NCBI GenBank assembly: GCA_002500745.1
Contig: DLST01000002.1
Coordinates: 124,001-188,000, forward strand
Source of the DNA: Sphingobacterium sp. UBA7855
Lineage (GTDB): Bacteria; Bacteroidota; Bacteroidia; Sphingobacteriales; Sphingobacteriaceae
DNA length: 64,000 bases
Direction of reading: 5' to 3'
This document shows, piece by piece, positions 1 to 9,835 of the stretch. Positions within the stretch are counted from its first letter, which is position 1. Each line of letters opens with the position of its first letter. Below the pieces are notes generated by a model. It was not told where the DNA came from, did no database searches, and saw nothing but the letters and a program-made list of their open reading frames with translations. The position numbers and the translations under genes are program-made.

Positions 1-492
1 TGAAATTTGGTAAAGAAAATAGGTAGGCGTAACCCTTTTAAAACACTTTACTAAAGAGGCAATGAAAACTAGTAAGGCAGTTAATACGTTATCTAATTAA
101 TATAAACTTAATATTGAATTAAGAGGAATTGCCTGTCAAAGAGTTATAAACATAGCTGATAGCAAATGTAAAATCTTATTATAAATAGATTGTTGAAAAT
201 GAGTGTTTTATTGCGAATTTTTTTCATTAGCTCATATAGAATCCGTACAGCGACACGCTTGATGAAACGAAAGTAAACCCTAGCGCTGTCACGATAATCT
301 GATTAAACCCAATAGTTTAAAGATTTGTGGCCTGTTTTTTGCTTTTTATGATCAGGTGTAATTTAACTATCGTGCTAGTTTGAATATTCCTTTGGAAAAG
401 ATGGTATTATCATTAAGATTATCTTATCCTCGTATAGTTTTAGTAATTATCTAAATTGTGAATTAATATGATTTTAGAATAAATTGTGATTC
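1..492. other. AT-rich leader upstream of the T6SS genes
   Basis: I see no convincing gene here. The stretch is AT-rich and ends directly before the first T6SS gene, so it should hold the promoter of that operon. No exact TAnnTTTG -7 box was found in it. A 29-codon open run on the minus strand (227-316) reads like protein but has no start codon, and I did not call it. Confidence 0.5.
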
Positions 493-1020
493 ATGAAGCC
501 TATAAACCAAAAAGAGATAAATGCGGCATACCGCAAATTTATCATTTCATTCACCTTCCTACTGCTGATAGCATTATCCAGCTTATTCCTCTATTTAAAA
601 GCTTCTGAAAAAGAATATGTGATCTTAAAAGAGCAATATGAAGAAGTGGAAAATTTAATGAACGCCCGCACGGATATCAATAGACAATTTGCGCAGATCA
701 ATCAATATTTCAGAGATATTGGTCAAGGTGATGCCGATATGTCTGCCGTAGCACGAAAGCGGGTGCTCCAAAATGAAATCGCAAAAGGATCGGGACATAT
801 CGGAAGAGTCATCGATGGCCTGAAAGTGGATAGCAGCAGAGCAAGCCTAAAGCTTTATCGCAGATTGAATAAAGATATCCTATTGGTATCGCGCCTACAG
901 GATTCTTTATTTTCCACTAAAAACGTCATTGAAAGCAAACGAATGCAGCTTCAAAGTTGTATTACCATGAATAATCAGATTAACAAAGTTGTAAACCAAG
1001 GTTCTATAGTAGGAAGATAA
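493..1020 (+). CDS. tssO: TssO-like T6SSiii membrane protein
   Basis: This is a 175-residue protein with one membrane segment near residues 17-35 and then a long helical, probably coiled-coil, domain in the periplasm. That topology, with the charged N-terminus (NQKE), fits the TssO family, which belongs to the envelope-spanning complex (TssN, O, P, Q, R) that replaces TssJLM in Bacteroidetes T6SSiii. It is the first gene of the operon, and the next gene starts three bases after its stop. The next protein has the same architecture, so the two look like paralogues. Which of them is the canonical TssO is my guess. The absence of a lipobox argues against TssQ, which I recall as a lipoprotein. Confidence 0.65.
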   Translation: MKPINQKEINAAYRKFIISFTFLLLIALSSLFLYLKASEKEYVILKEQYEEVENLMNARTDINRQFAQINQYFRDIGQGDADMSAVARKRVLQNEIAKGSGHIGRVIDGLKVDSSRASLKLYRRLNKDILLVSRLQDSLFSTKNVIESKRMQLQSCITMNNQINKVVNQGSIVGR

Positions 1021-1023
1021 GGT

Positions 1024-1518
1024 ATGATTAAACTAAGCTTAGTCGAACGACGTGAACATTTTTTGCTGCTGCTGGCCGCGTTTGTATTGGCAATGACATT
1101 ATTGGGGTACGTTTTATTTTACAGCGACGGTCCGCGATTTGCCATCTCTAAAGAAGATCTTGCCCTCCGTATACGTGACGATCAAAAGTTTGAGGAATCA
1201 GCTAATTTGGCTTTAAAATATGTTGATAGCGCTTCGGCGCAGATCAAAAGATTTGATCCGACCGTACAGGCCGTTTTTATTGAAAATGATATTAAAAAGA
1301 CCTTCTCGGACATTAATGCTTTGTACGCACAAAATAGCTTCGATAGTCGATATAGTATTTTTGCACAAGGGGCATTGTTTTACGAGAATTATTACGTCGA
1401 TAGGCGGGAGTTGAAAGGTAATCTCAATGATATCGAGCGCATTTCCAAAAATCTCGACGACTGCATTGTGAACCGGAAACAATTGCAGCAAACGATCAAT
1501 ATGATGAATTCACGCTAA
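1024..1518 (+). CDS. second TssO-like T6SSiii membrane protein
   Basis: A 164-residue protein with a short cytoplasmic N-terminus (LVERREHF), one membrane helix around residues 13-33, and a helical periplasmic domain. Both it and the preceding 175-residue protein end in a helical segment with a single cysteine followed by an N- and Q-rich tail, which supports a duplication. The start is an ATG three bases after the upstream stop, so the two are almost certainly co-translated. By position and shape it is a structural part of the T6SSiii trans-envelope complex. It could be the true TssO, or a partner that forms a hetero-oligomer with the first protein. No catalytic motif is visible. Confidence 0.6.
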   Translation: MIKLSLVERREHFLLLLAAFVLAMTLLGYVLFYSDGPRFAISKEDLALRIRDDQKFEESANLALKYVDSASAQIKRFDPTVQAVFIENDIKKTFSDINALYAQNSFDSRYSIFAQGALFYENYYVDRRELKGNLNDIERISKNLDDCIVNRKQLQQTINMMNSR

Positions 1519-1563
1519 TTGCAAATTTTGAAAGTCATTTTTTAATTAATCAATTGTAACTAA

Positions 1564-2520
1564 ATGGATAGGAATTTTATTGAAGAGGGCGACGAAAGGA
1601 ATGTCTCAAAGAGCAACCCTCGTATTTACTTGTTTATCATTATCTTTTTGGTCGTCGCTCTTTTAGCAGGGTTGATTTATTTCTTCAAGGTCTATACGCG
1701 ATCGGAAGAGAAGATTAGCGCCAAAATTAATAAAACTGAAATTTACCTAAATGAAGATCTGATTTATGCCGACAACACCAATGGCGCTAAAAAGTGGGTC
1801 TGGGAATTTGGGAACGGCGATAAGTCGACAAAACAGCAAGGTACTTACCGCTTTAATAAGGTTGGGTCTTATGTGGTCAGACTCACCGTTAATGAAAATT
1901 TGCGTGAACAGTTTTTCGTTTCGGTAAAAGACAGTGTGGTGCATTCGATAGCACAGGATACCACATTGTTTATTAGTGGTTCTACAAACGGCATTGTGCT
2001 TGAAGAGATCCGTTTGGAAGCGAATGGACCTGGTGAAATATTCGAATGGTGGTTTGGTGAAACCGGAAAGGTGGATGCAATCGGTAAATCGGCTTTGTAT
2101 ACCTATACGAAACCTGGTGTTTATCAGGTGCGGCTGCGCTCGGATAAAAGTTCGAAATTTGCTACACACAACATCCGTATTGTTGACCCAGCAGCAGACA
2201 TTAATCAGCTGGTGACCCCGGGCAAAGGAGCGCAGGATGCTCTTAACGATCTAAAAGAAAAAATTCAGGATATCGCCAATGGAGCCGATTTTAATTCAAA
2301 ATATAGTTACATCTTATCGAAATACCTCTGTGGGGACGAAAAAGTGAAAGTGAATGTCGAAATGGATGGGCAGAAAAAGCAGATGGATATTTACGCGTAT
2401 CTGATGGGACTCACTTTTTCAAAAGGAGTTACCATCAATGAAGTCACGGTGGAAAGCGCTTCGACGCCAAACGCCACAAAAGAATGTCCTACTTTAATTA
2501 AAGTTAAACAATCAAAATAA
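1564..2520 (+). CDS. tssP: TssP, PKD-domain T6SSiii membrane protein
   Basis: This 318-residue protein has a cytoplasmic N-terminus of about 20 residues, one membrane helix (about 22-43), and a periplasmic part with two PKD-like beta-sandwich repeats. Each repeat shows the family hallmark of a WxFG core followed by a Y-x-F/Y...G-x-Y-x-V-R-L strand: WEFGNGDKS to VGSYVVRLTV, and WWFGETGK to PGVYQVRLRS. A helical C-terminal region of about 100 residues follows. PKD-bearing TssP is a known marker of T6SSiii and is thought to build the periplasmic part of the trans-envelope complex. It lies 45 bp after the TssO-like pair and 13 bp before tssR, so all four are probably one transcript. Confidence 0.85.
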   Translation: MDRNFIEEGDERNVSKSNPRIYLFIIIFLVVALLAGLIYFFKVYTRSEEKISAKINKTEIYLNEDLIYADNTNGAKKWVWEFGNGDKSTKQQGTYRFNKVGSYVVRLTVNENLREQFFVSVKDSVVHSIAQDTTLFISGSTNGIVLEEIRLEANGPGEIFEWWFGETGKVDAIGKSALYTYTKPGVYQVRLRSDKSSKFATHNIRIVDPAADINQLVTPGKGAQDALNDLKEKIQDIANGADFNSKYSYILSKYLCGDEKVKVNVEMDGQKKQMDIYAYLMGLTFSKGVTINEVTVESASTPNATKECPTLIKVKQSK

Positions 2521-2533
2521 AGCCAAGCGCTGT

Positions 2534-4927
2534 ATGAACTTAGTTAACTCTTTTCGGTTTTGTACCTTATGCCTGGGCCTGCTGTGGAGTGCCCTTAGCG
2601 CAAATGACCTCCTCGCGCAGTCTGCGACCTCCTTCGGCGGATCTGTGGTGGGACTGCCTATTCCATACCTCGAACCTAATGCTTCGACATCGACCAAAGA
2701 ATCTTTCGATAAATCTAACCTCCCTTGGATTGTTTTTTCGGATAGAAACGACAATCATACCAGCACTTCGCCGGGTGGTACGCTCATGATGGAAAAACTT
2801 TCGTTTATGCAGCCATTTTATGTGTCGGAAGAAAAGGACGGCTACCTTAAACTGCTGCGGTTTAGCGATAATATGGTACGCGGTCTTAAGCTGAAAGATA
2901 AAAAACGTGTGGAAAGTGTGGGTTGGATAGCAAAGGATAAGTTATTGCTTTGGCAGCGTTCTTTTGTCGATGTAGCAACCCGATTTCCCAATAAAGCACT
3001 CACCATTATCAATGACGTAGAGCCTTTACTGAATGGACAGTATTATTTCGATAAAAAAGATTCTATTTTTGTTTTTGACGGACCTGATCTTAAAAATGGG
3101 AAATCTAAAGTTGCCCTGCATAATTACGTGTATATCTTCAAGAAATCTGATGACGGCAAGCAGTTTTTAATTGGGTCGGCGGATCAGTTTGTGCCGCGTG
3201 AGGCAGGAAAATATATCAAAGGCTGGGTATCAGCATCGGTCGTACAAAATTGGGGTCATCGCCTGTATTTTGCGCCCTATACATTTGAATCACCGCAGGC
3301 CGATACCGTGGTGGCAAAGATCAATAAGAATCGTATCGATGGATTTGAGCCTTATAAGGTCGACCCACTGATAGATACAGCGAATATCACCATGCTCGGT
3401 TTGCCTGTACGTACCGTTGATGATTCGGGCATCGCTACGCATTATGCGGTTGATGTGTTCAATAAATCGAATAACAAGGTACTCACCATTAACGGGGCTG
3501 AACTGACTTATCCTGGATTGATCAACCTGATCAAAAACAGGTCGAAAGTCAATATTATTTTTGTAATCGATGGTGGAAACGCGATGCGTAACCATTTTGC
3601 CAGTCTTACGAATACCATTCAGGGGTTTGAAAATAGTGTCGAACAGGTCTTTAATAAGCAAAATGTAAAATACGGAAGTGTGGTGTTCCGCAACCCATCG
3701 TCATGTGGTGGACGAAGCGCCTCGTTGGAGCTCACCGATGATTTTCGTAAGCTGGTAGGATTTTTACGCGACCAATCAAAAATAAGCAGTGAATGTGATC
3801 GTGGAAATGCGGAGCAGCCCCTTTTTGAGGGTATAGCACAGGCCACCAACTTGGTTAAGGATGTGGCGCAACAAACAAATCTTTTCGTGATTGTAGGTGC
3901 TACCGGCAATTTAGGGGGGGCAAACAACAGTCAACTGTCTTCAATAGCACGTCGTGTAGCCGATGTAGAGGGTCGAATGGTGATCTTACAAGCTTACAAT
4001 AGTACACCAACAACATTTAACGATTTTATTGTTCAATCTCGAAAGCTGGTCTCCAGTGAAGCCTATTATGCGGCTGAAAGGCGAAAATTTCAATTGGTAC
4101 GTGGAGAAGCTTTCGGTAATCAATCTTATGATTTTAACTTGACAGATTCGATTTCCTACTACCTTGATTTTCCGAAAAATAGCCTTATTCAGGGTGGCGT
4201 GGTGTTTCCGACAAGGGGTTCGGCATTAAATAATAAAAGTTTCAATGTAGCATTCTATCGTTTTATGGACGAAACCCGGCAGGATATACGCTCGCATATC
4301 CATAGCTTAGATAGTGCTTTTAGACTGACAGGTATTGAAAATGTGAATGTTAATCCGACCGTGGCCAAATTATTAGGAGGAAAATTCAATAGGGATGTCG
4401 GTGAAGGGATGCCGCACAATGCATTCAAATTTGCGTCTACCCTGAAATTCAGTCCGGATTTACAATATCAGCTTACCAAAGGGCTCGATTTTGATTTGAT
4501 CCTGAACGCAGGCGAGTTCAACGAATTCAGCAGTATGCTGTCGGTTATGAGTGGAGATAACTTAGTGAAGGATGACAATTCTTTCCGTAAAAAACTATAT
4601 GATAACTATATCGACGAATATAAGAAAAAATGGCCGATGTATTCTGCCCGTGATGTAGACAAATGGACATTAGGAAAGTACTTCTCCGTCATGTTGGGAA
4701 TCCCGTTGCTCCACAATACATTTACCGACATGAAAGTGGAAGCATTAAAAAATAAGAAAGAGATGTCGCTACCTTCATTCGAAGAGTATATCGTCTATTT
4801 ACAGAAGGTGATGGCCATGACGCGCACTTATGCTCAAAATCAAGGTAAATTCTTCTCCAACGGCGAGCAATATTACCGGGTACGTGGAAGCTTTTTTAAT
4901 ATGAACACCATTCAAACGGCAAATTAA
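2534..4927 (+). CDS. tssR: TssR, periplasmic T6SSiii protein with vWA-like fold
   Basis: A 797-residue exported protein with a Sec signal peptide (about 1-29, ending near LLAQ). Length and position fit TssR, the large periplasmic component of Bacteroidetes T6SSiii. Around residue 347 the stretch IIFVIDGGNAM looks like the first strand of a von Willebrand A domain. The metal-site motif DxSxS is degenerate (D-G-G-N-A), so if the fold is vWA it probably does not bind metal in the usual way. A run of seven G lies inside the gene at 3914-3920. The stop overlaps the ATG of tssH by one base (TAATG), which suggests coupled translation. Confidence 0.85.
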   Translation: MNLVNSFRFCTLCLGLLWSALSANDLLAQSATSFGGSVVGLPIPYLEPNASTSTKESFDKSNLPWIVFSDRNDNHTSTSPGGTLMMEKLSFMQPFYVSEEKDGYLKLLRFSDNMVRGLKLKDKKRVESVGWIAKDKLLLWQRSFVDVATRFPNKALTIINDVEPLLNGQYYFDKKDSIFVFDGPDLKNGKSKVALHNYVYIFKKSDDGKQFLIGSADQFVPREAGKYIKGWVSASVVQNWGHRLYFAPYTFESPQADTVVAKINKNRIDGFEPYKVDPLIDTANITMLGLPVRTVDDSGIATHYAVDVFNKSNNKVLTINGAELTYPGLINLIKNRSKVNIIFVIDGGNAMRNHFASLTNTIQGFENSVEQVFNKQNVKYGSVVFRNPSSCGGRSASLELTDDFRKLVGFLRDQSKISSECDRGNAEQPLFEGIAQATNLVKDVAQQTNLFVIVGATGNLGGANNSQLSSIARRVADVEGRMVILQAYNSTPTTFNDFIVQSRKLVSSEAYYAAERRKFQLVRGEAFGNQSYDFNLTDSISYYLDFPKNSLIQGGVVFPTRGSALNNKSFNVAFYRFMDETRQDIRSHIHSLDSAFRLTGIENVNVNPTVAKLLGGKFNRDVGEGMPHNAFKFASTLKFSPDLQYQLTKGLDFDLILNAGEFNEFSSMLSVMSGDNLVKDDNSFRKKLYDNYIDEYKKKWPMYSARDVDKWTLGKYFSVMLGIPLLHNTFTDMKVEALKNKKEMSLPSFEEYIVYLQKVMAMTRTYAQNQGKFFSNGEQYYRVRGSFFNMNTIQTAN

Positions 4928-7434
4928 TGACGATTAGTAATTTTAGTGAATCTGTAAAATTGGCAATTCATATTGCACAGGCCTTGGCGGAAGAATACCA
5001 TCAAAACCAGTTCGGCCCAGCGCATCTGTTAAAAGCTTTAATGCACAAAGATGTCGGCTTGAGACAATTTGTACAATCGATTGACAAAGACGACCAATAC
5101 ATCTCCGAATGGGCCGAAGTGCGTATGGACGAACTGGAGCGATCCAGCAACGTGCCACCTGCCGAGGAAATTAGAGGGAATGAAGCTGTGGTGCGGCTGC
5201 TGGACGAAGCCGACCTGGTACGCATTAAACTGGGACTCGATCTTATCACACCCATATGTGTATTGACTGCCATCTCAAAAGCGGGTATTGCTTTTGACGT
5301 CAATCAGTTGAAATCTTTTCCGATCAAAGAAAAGGAGATCTATGATCTTTATATTGATCAAAATCAGCTGTCACAGGCGATATCGGGTGCTGCTGAAAGC
5401 AGTAGCACCCAGAGCGGCGAGCCAAGCGGCTTGCATAATGCCTTGCATCAGTACTGTATTGATCGTCTGCAGCTCGTGCGTGAAGGAAAATCCGATCCGA
5501 TAGTAGGTCGCGATCGGGAGATTCGCATGATGCTCGAAATCCTCTGCCGCCGCAACAAACCCAACGTAATTATTGCTGGCGAAGCAGGCGTGGGTAAAAC
5601 AGCGCTTGTGGACGGCTTTGCCATCGATATCGTGAGTGGACATGTGCCTGAACAGCTCAAGGCAGCACAACTTTTTGAGCTTGACCTCGGAGCTCTCATC
5701 GCAGGGGCAAGTTACAAAGGTGAGATAGAAGACCGGTTGAAGAAAATTATCGCAGAAATTAAGCGATTCGATAAGGCGATCTTATTTATTGATGAAATAC
5801 ATACGCTTTTGGATAGCAAGGGGCCCATTGGTTCTGGAGCGGGAAATTTGCTGAAACCTGAATTGGCCCGTGGTGAGATTACCGTAATCGGTGCCACCAC
5901 GCTAGAAGAGTATCGAAAGATTATTGAGCCTGAACAGGCCTTCAGTAGACGTTTTGAATTGCTGCAAATTGCCGAGCCAACGGTGGAGAAGGCTATTAAA
6001 ATGCTTGAAAAGGTATTGGATAGGTATGAACAGCACCATAAATTGAAGGTAGACAGCGCCGCACTTCCCGTAACAGTGTCGCTGGCAAAAAGATACTTAA
6101 AGGATCGCCATCTGCCTGATTCGGCATTTGATCTTATGGACCGTAGTATGGCGGCACTAAAGCTTGCGCAAAGTGGTTCGCTCAGCATCCTTGAGCAGAT
6201 AGACGACGAATTTCAGCATCTCAGAGCTGAACTGCAACAGAAGAGCGAGCGGGAGCAGTTTGGTGCATATAAGTGGCTTACTGAAGCGCTGTTTAATAGG
6301 TTGAGCCCCATTCTCTTGGGAATGTTAAATGAAGAGGAACGTTATGAAGACCTGGAATCTGCTCAACACTATGCCGACTTTCTTGTACACATTATACCAC
6401 AGTTGAAAATGCATGCGGAACAGTTGTCCGATACACTCACCAAGCAGGATATTGTTGCGGTGATGGCGCATAAAACTGGAATTCCGATGGGAAAACTACA
6501 GGCTGGAGAAAAAGAAAAGCTGTTGCAGATTGAAAGTTATCTGCAGAAGCGTGTGGTAGGACAAGATCAGGCGATCAAAGCAGTGTCGGAGGCCATACTT
6601 GAGTCGAGAAGTGGTTTGAATAAAAAAGGCCAGCCCATTGGCTCTTTCTTTCTTTTGGGCCCTACAGGTACAGGGAAAACGGAACTAGCAAAATCCATAG
6701 CGGAGTTTCTGTTCAATGATGAGAAAGCAATGATCCGCTTTGATATGTCGGAATTTAAGGAGGAACATAGTGCGGCATTGCTCTATGGAGCTCCGCCGGG
6801 ATATGTGGGATATGAGGAGGGTGGACTACTGGTCAACAAAATCAGACAGCAGCCTTATTCAGTTTTACTTTTTGACGAAATCGAAAAAGCACATCCTTCG
6901 GTATTTGATACATTCTTACAGATCCTGGACGAAGGCATGATGCACGACCGATTAGGAAAAGCTGGTGACTTTAGCAATTCCCTGATTTTATTTACCTCTA
7001 ACATTGGGAGTGAGTGGATTGCTGGACAAATCGATGCGGGTAAGGGCTTTCCAACGCATAATCAGCTGATGGAAATCATGACCGCCAATTTTAGGCCAGA
7101 GTTTTTGGCACGTATTGCTGAAATTGTGCCCTTCGCGCCAATATCTACAGATCATATTGTTAAGATCTTTGATATTCAACTGCAACAACTCATTCAGCTG
7201 CTCGATAAGCAAGGGGTTGATCTGGTTGTAACTGCCGAAGCCAAACAAGCTATTGCGATGAAGGGCTTTACACCAAAATACGGTGCCAGGCAGCTTGCTG
7301 CTGGCATTCGTAATGAACTGCGGCGCCCGATTTCGAAAATGCTTATTGCAGGCGAACTAAATAAGGGGGACATATTGACGGTAGGCTGGGATGCAAGTCA
7401 GGAGATTCTCACATGGGAAATAAAACAGAAATAG
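4927..7434 (+). CDS. tssH: TssH/ClpV, T6SS sheath-recycling AAA+ ATPase
   Basis: An 835-residue ClpB-type ATPase. It has an N-terminal Clp_N double repeat (about 1-140) and two AAA+ modules. The first has Walker A GEAGVGKT at about residue 218 and Walker B with DEIH near 289. The second has Walker A GPTGTGKT at about 578 and Walker B DEIEKAHP near 650. In T6SS, ClpV unfolds the contracted TssB/TssC sheath so its subunits can be reused. Location inside the T6SS locus makes this ClpV rather than the housekeeping ClpB or ClpC. Both nucleotide sites look intact. After it there is a 121-bp gap before tssB, enough for an internal promoter. Confidence 0.93.
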   Translation: MTISNFSESVKLAIHIAQALAEEYHQNQFGPAHLLKALMHKDVGLRQFVQSIDKDDQYISEWAEVRMDELERSSNVPPAEEIRGNEAVVRLLDEADLVRIKLGLDLITPICVLTAISKAGIAFDVNQLKSFPIKEKEIYDLYIDQNQLSQAISGAAESSSTQSGEPSGLHNALHQYCIDRLQLVREGKSDPIVGRDREIRMMLEILCRRNKPNVIIAGEAGVGKTALVDGFAIDIVSGHVPEQLKAAQLFELDLGALIAGASYKGEIEDRLKKIIAEIKRFDKAILFIDEIHTLLDSKGPIGSGAGNLLKPELARGEITVIGATTLEEYRKIIEPEQAFSRRFELLQIAEPTVEKAIKMLEKVLDRYEQHHKLKVDSAALPVTVSLAKRYLKDRHLPDSAFDLMDRSMAALKLAQSGSLSILEQIDDEFQHLRAELQQKSEREQFGAYKWLTEALFNRLSPILLGMLNEEERYEDLESAQHYADFLVHIIPQLKMHAEQLSDTLTKQDIVAVMAHKTGIPMGKLQAGEKEKLLQIESYLQKRVVGQDQAIKAVSEAILESRSGLNKKGQPIGSFFLLGPTGTGKTELAKSIAEFLFNDEKAMIRFDMSEFKEEHSAALLYGAPPGYVGYEEGGLLVNKIRQQPYSVLLFDEIEKAHPSVFDTFLQILDEGMMHDRLGKAGDFSNSLILFTSNIGSEWIAGQIDAGKGFPTHNQLMEIMTANFRPEFLARIAEIVPFAPISTDHIVKIFDIQLQQLIQLLDKQGVDLVVTAEAKQAIAMKGFTPKYGARQLAAGIRNELRRPISKMLIAGELNKGDILTVGWDASQEILTWEIKQK

Positions 7435-7555
7435 CGGTATGTTGTTTTAATACAGTGTACTAGCGCAATTGCTGAAGGTATTATGCTAATATTTTAGTAT
7501 ATTGTAAATAGAATTAGGACAAATTAATTAGAGTATAAACTTAATTTTTAGATAT

Positions 7556-8002
7556 ATGTTTGAGTACGAAATTGGTGGAAACGAAAGGAAAGTTGAGACT
7601 TCGGAATCCATTGTGGACATCTCGTTCAATAAAACGATGTTTATTCAGAAATTGACCGATAATGAACCTTTGCGTCCAGAGAAAGTAGAAGGACTTAAGA
7701 AAGTGGAGGATGTATTTGCGCATTTCAAGCCAAGTGTGGGGGTATCCTTTGAGGATGAAGATGGTAGCAGCGTTCATGAAGAGCTTAAATTTCAGAATTT
7801 GGGCGATTTTTCAGCAAAGAATTTAACGATGCAAAGTGATTTTTTGTCTAATTTAAGTGTTCAAAAAGATCTTTCTGCAAGTGTGATTAAACAGTTGAAA
7901 TCGAATAAAACGTTGAAGTCTGCCATCGAAAATGCCGAAACAAAGGCTGCATTCATCAATGTGCTGAAAAATTTTATCGCTGAATTAGAAGCTAATAAAT
8001 AG
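7556..8002 (+). CDS. tssB: TssB, T6SS contractile sheath small subunit
   Basis: A 148-residue protein typical of TssB/VipA in T6SSiii: a beta-rich N-terminal part (FEYEIGGNERKVE), a central conserved segment with a GVSFED patch, and a helical C-terminus. TssB pairs with TssC to form the cytoplasmic sheath that contracts to fire the inner tube. The next gene, tssC, starts five bases after the stop, as expected for two subunits needed in equal amount. The 121-bp AT-rich leader before it may carry a separate promoter, which would let sheath proteins be made in larger amounts than the envelope proteins. No exact TAnnTTTG box was found there. Confidence 0.9.
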   Translation: MFEYEIGGNERKVETSESIVDISFNKTMFIQKLTDNEPLRPEKVEGLKKVEDVFAHFKPSVGVSFEDEDGSSVHEELKFQNLGDFSAKNLTMQSDFLSNLSVQKDLSASVIKQLKSNKTLKSAIENAETKAAFINVLKNFIAELEANK

Positions 8003-8007
8003 GACCT

Positions 8008-9393
8008 ATGGCAAATACACAAGAAGAAAAAGCGGCACAAGCGGGTAGCGCTGCCGGATATAAAGAGGTAAAGGACCGTGCTGCTACCGAAAGCTTGCAG
8101 GAAAGTTTAGATAAGCTGGTGCGCGTGGGGGGCTTTGATTTATTGGAAGCATCGGTGGATGGTATCCAAAATTTAAATCCTGAACGTAAGGCACGCAAGC
8201 AGATTTTTTTGAGCGATGACCAAAAAAAGAAGGAACGTGAACAACTTAAGAAGAAGATGGAACTTTGGGTAGATCTGTTGGAAAATTCGGATTCCGTTGC
8301 TTCTATGGTAGATAAAAGCGCTGAAAAGCTGAAGGTAGCCGAAGAGACATTAAACCGCAATCTAGGAACGGCTTTGGAAGCAACTCGTGAGCTGGAGCAG
8401 GCTTATCGCTCTGTCCACTTGTTCTATAAGAACACAGAAGCTGATAAAGTAGACAATGTGGTTCTCATGAATGCCAGTATGGACCAGCTGACAGACCTGG
8501 ACAACCCCCGTTTTATCGAATATGTGTCTGAAGAGTTTAAACAGAATTATGATAGGCTAGACCTGCGTGACAACTATTCGCTATTGGTATTACCGGGCTA
8601 TTTGGGATCCAATAAGGTGTTGGATCGTTGGGCAAAAATTGCCAATGCGAATAAAGCGATGCTCGTCACCGATTTTGCGGATCTCGAACAGCCGGATGAT
8701 GTGATTGACCTCTTCACATCTGGTAATTACACCAGCGCGGAAGCTTATAAATCCAACGTCATTATGACAACCAACTGGTTGATTGGACGGGAGAAAAATA
8801 CCACTGTAGGCGAGGAAGAAGATCTGACTGTACCGGGTTCTGCCGCCCTGGCGGGAAAAATGTATTATACGTTGATGTCTCAGGTGACAGCTGGTAAGAA
8901 ACACGGTACAATCAATGAGGTTGATGGCGTAAAGTTTGACCTTAAGAAAAGTGAAATTTCGCATCTCGAACGTATTGGATTGGTGCCAATGGTAAATGAA
9001 TATGGGAAGGTGATGGCATTCTCGGCCAAAACGTTGTTTAATGGTGATAATATTGGCTTGCAGACTTACTCTGTGGTGCGTGTATTTGACTATGTGACCA
9101 AAGTCCTCTTTGATTTTCTGAACCGCAGAGCGTTTGAGAACTGGACGACCAAGACGGAAAAAGATTTGCGTGCGCAGATTGTTAAGTTTTTGGACAGTAT
9201 TCAAGGCCCAGATAGACTGATTGAGCGTTTCAAAATCATGCGATTTGAACGCGATGATCAACAAAAAGATAAAATTCACTTAGATATCCATATTACGCCA
9301 TTCTTTCCTGCCAAAAGTTTTATGGTCAAATTGGACGGCTACAAAGGGGAAGATGAAAGCACAACATGGGCCAGTGAGTACAATCAGCAGTAA
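8008..9393 (+). CDS. tssC: TssC, T6SS contractile sheath large subunit
   Basis: A 461-residue TssC/VipB protein. It has an N-terminal helical region of about 120 residues. The rest is the usual sheath domain, with conserved patches such as LVLPGYLGS and MTTNWLIGREK in the middle and a beta-rich C-terminal end. With TssB it forms the sheath tubule; the N-terminal helices reach into neighbouring subunits. Length is normal for the family. It follows tssB closely and is followed by tssE after 10 bp. Confidence 0.92.
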   Translation: MANTQEEKAAQAGSAAGYKEVKDRAATESLQESLDKLVRVGGFDLLEASVDGIQNLNPERKARKQIFLSDDQKKKEREQLKKKMELWVDLLENSDSVASMVDKSAEKLKVAEETLNRNLGTALEATRELEQAYRSVHLFYKNTEADKVDNVVLMNASMDQLTDLDNPRFIEYVSEEFKQNYDRLDLRDNYSLLVLPGYLGSNKVLDRWAKIANANKAMLVTDFADLEQPDDVIDLFTSGNYTSAEAYKSNVIMTTNWLIGREKNTTVGEEEDLTVPGSAALAGKMYYTLMSQVTAGKKHGTINEVDGVKFDLKKSEISHLERIGLVPMVNEYGKVMAFSAKTLFNGDNIGLQTYSVVRVFDYVTKVLFDFLNRRAFENWTTKTEKDLRAQIVKFLDSIQGPDRLIERFKIMRFERDDQQKDKIHLDIHITPFFPAKSFMVKLDGYKGEDESTTWASEYNQQ

Positions 9394-9403
9394 ATAAGTT
9401 TCT

Positions 9404-9835
9404 ATGGAATTTTACCTGGATAAACCCTTACAGTTAAACCTCCCAGTGGAGAATCAGCGGTTGAAAGAGTCTGATCTGGGTAAATCCATTTCAAACTATC
9501 TGGAGCTGATCATATTTACCCGGAAGGGAGAGCATCGCTTTAACGCCGATTTTGGCTGTGCCATTTGGGACCTTGACTTTGAATTGATCGTCAGCGAGAG
9601 TCTATGGGAAGAAAAGTTTCGAAAATCACTGCTCGAATCCATTACGCGTTATGAATGGCGCATCGCGCAGGTGGCGGTCAAGGTGAATATCTCTGAAGTG
9701 GAAACATTCTTTCCCAAGCGGAAGGTTGCTGAGATCAAAAAGAAGGTAATGATATATGTGGAGGGTAGGATGGTGGAGACTGGAGAGCGATACGCTTTCA
9801 GTACTTCGTTATTTTTAAGTCCATTAGCTAAGTAG
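9404..9835 (+). CDS. tssE: TssE, gp25-like T6SS baseplate protein
   Basis: A 143-residue member of the phage gp25/TssE family, which seeds sheath assembly at the baseplate. The diagnostic core is GEHRFNADFGCAIWDLDFE around residues 43-61, the strand-turn shared by gp25-like wedge proteins. The ATG start has upstream spacing of 10 bp from tssC. Its TAG stop overlaps the GTG start of tssF by one base, which fits a tightly coupled wedge set (TssE, F, G, K). Confidence 0.88.
   Translation: MEFYLDKPLQLNLPVENQRLKESDLGKSISNYLELIIFTRKGEHRFNADFGCAIWDLDFELIVSESLWEEKFRKSLLESITRYEWRIAQVAVKVNISEVETFFPKRKVAEIKKKVMIYVEGRMVETGERYAFSTSLFLSPLAK

Noticed and set aside
227..316. 29-codon protein-like frame on the minus strand near the left edge
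   Set aside because: Too short, no start codon, and no recognisable motif; it may be a gene remnant, but chance is as likely.
3914..3920. Run of seven G in tssR as a phase-variation tract
   Set aside because: A run of this length is expected about once by chance in 64 kb at this base composition; a second one at 52190-52196 in the TonB receptor fits that rate.
8590..9279. Long minus-strand frame inside tssC
   Set aside because: It lies wholly within a well-supported sheath gene on the other strand and has no domain features.
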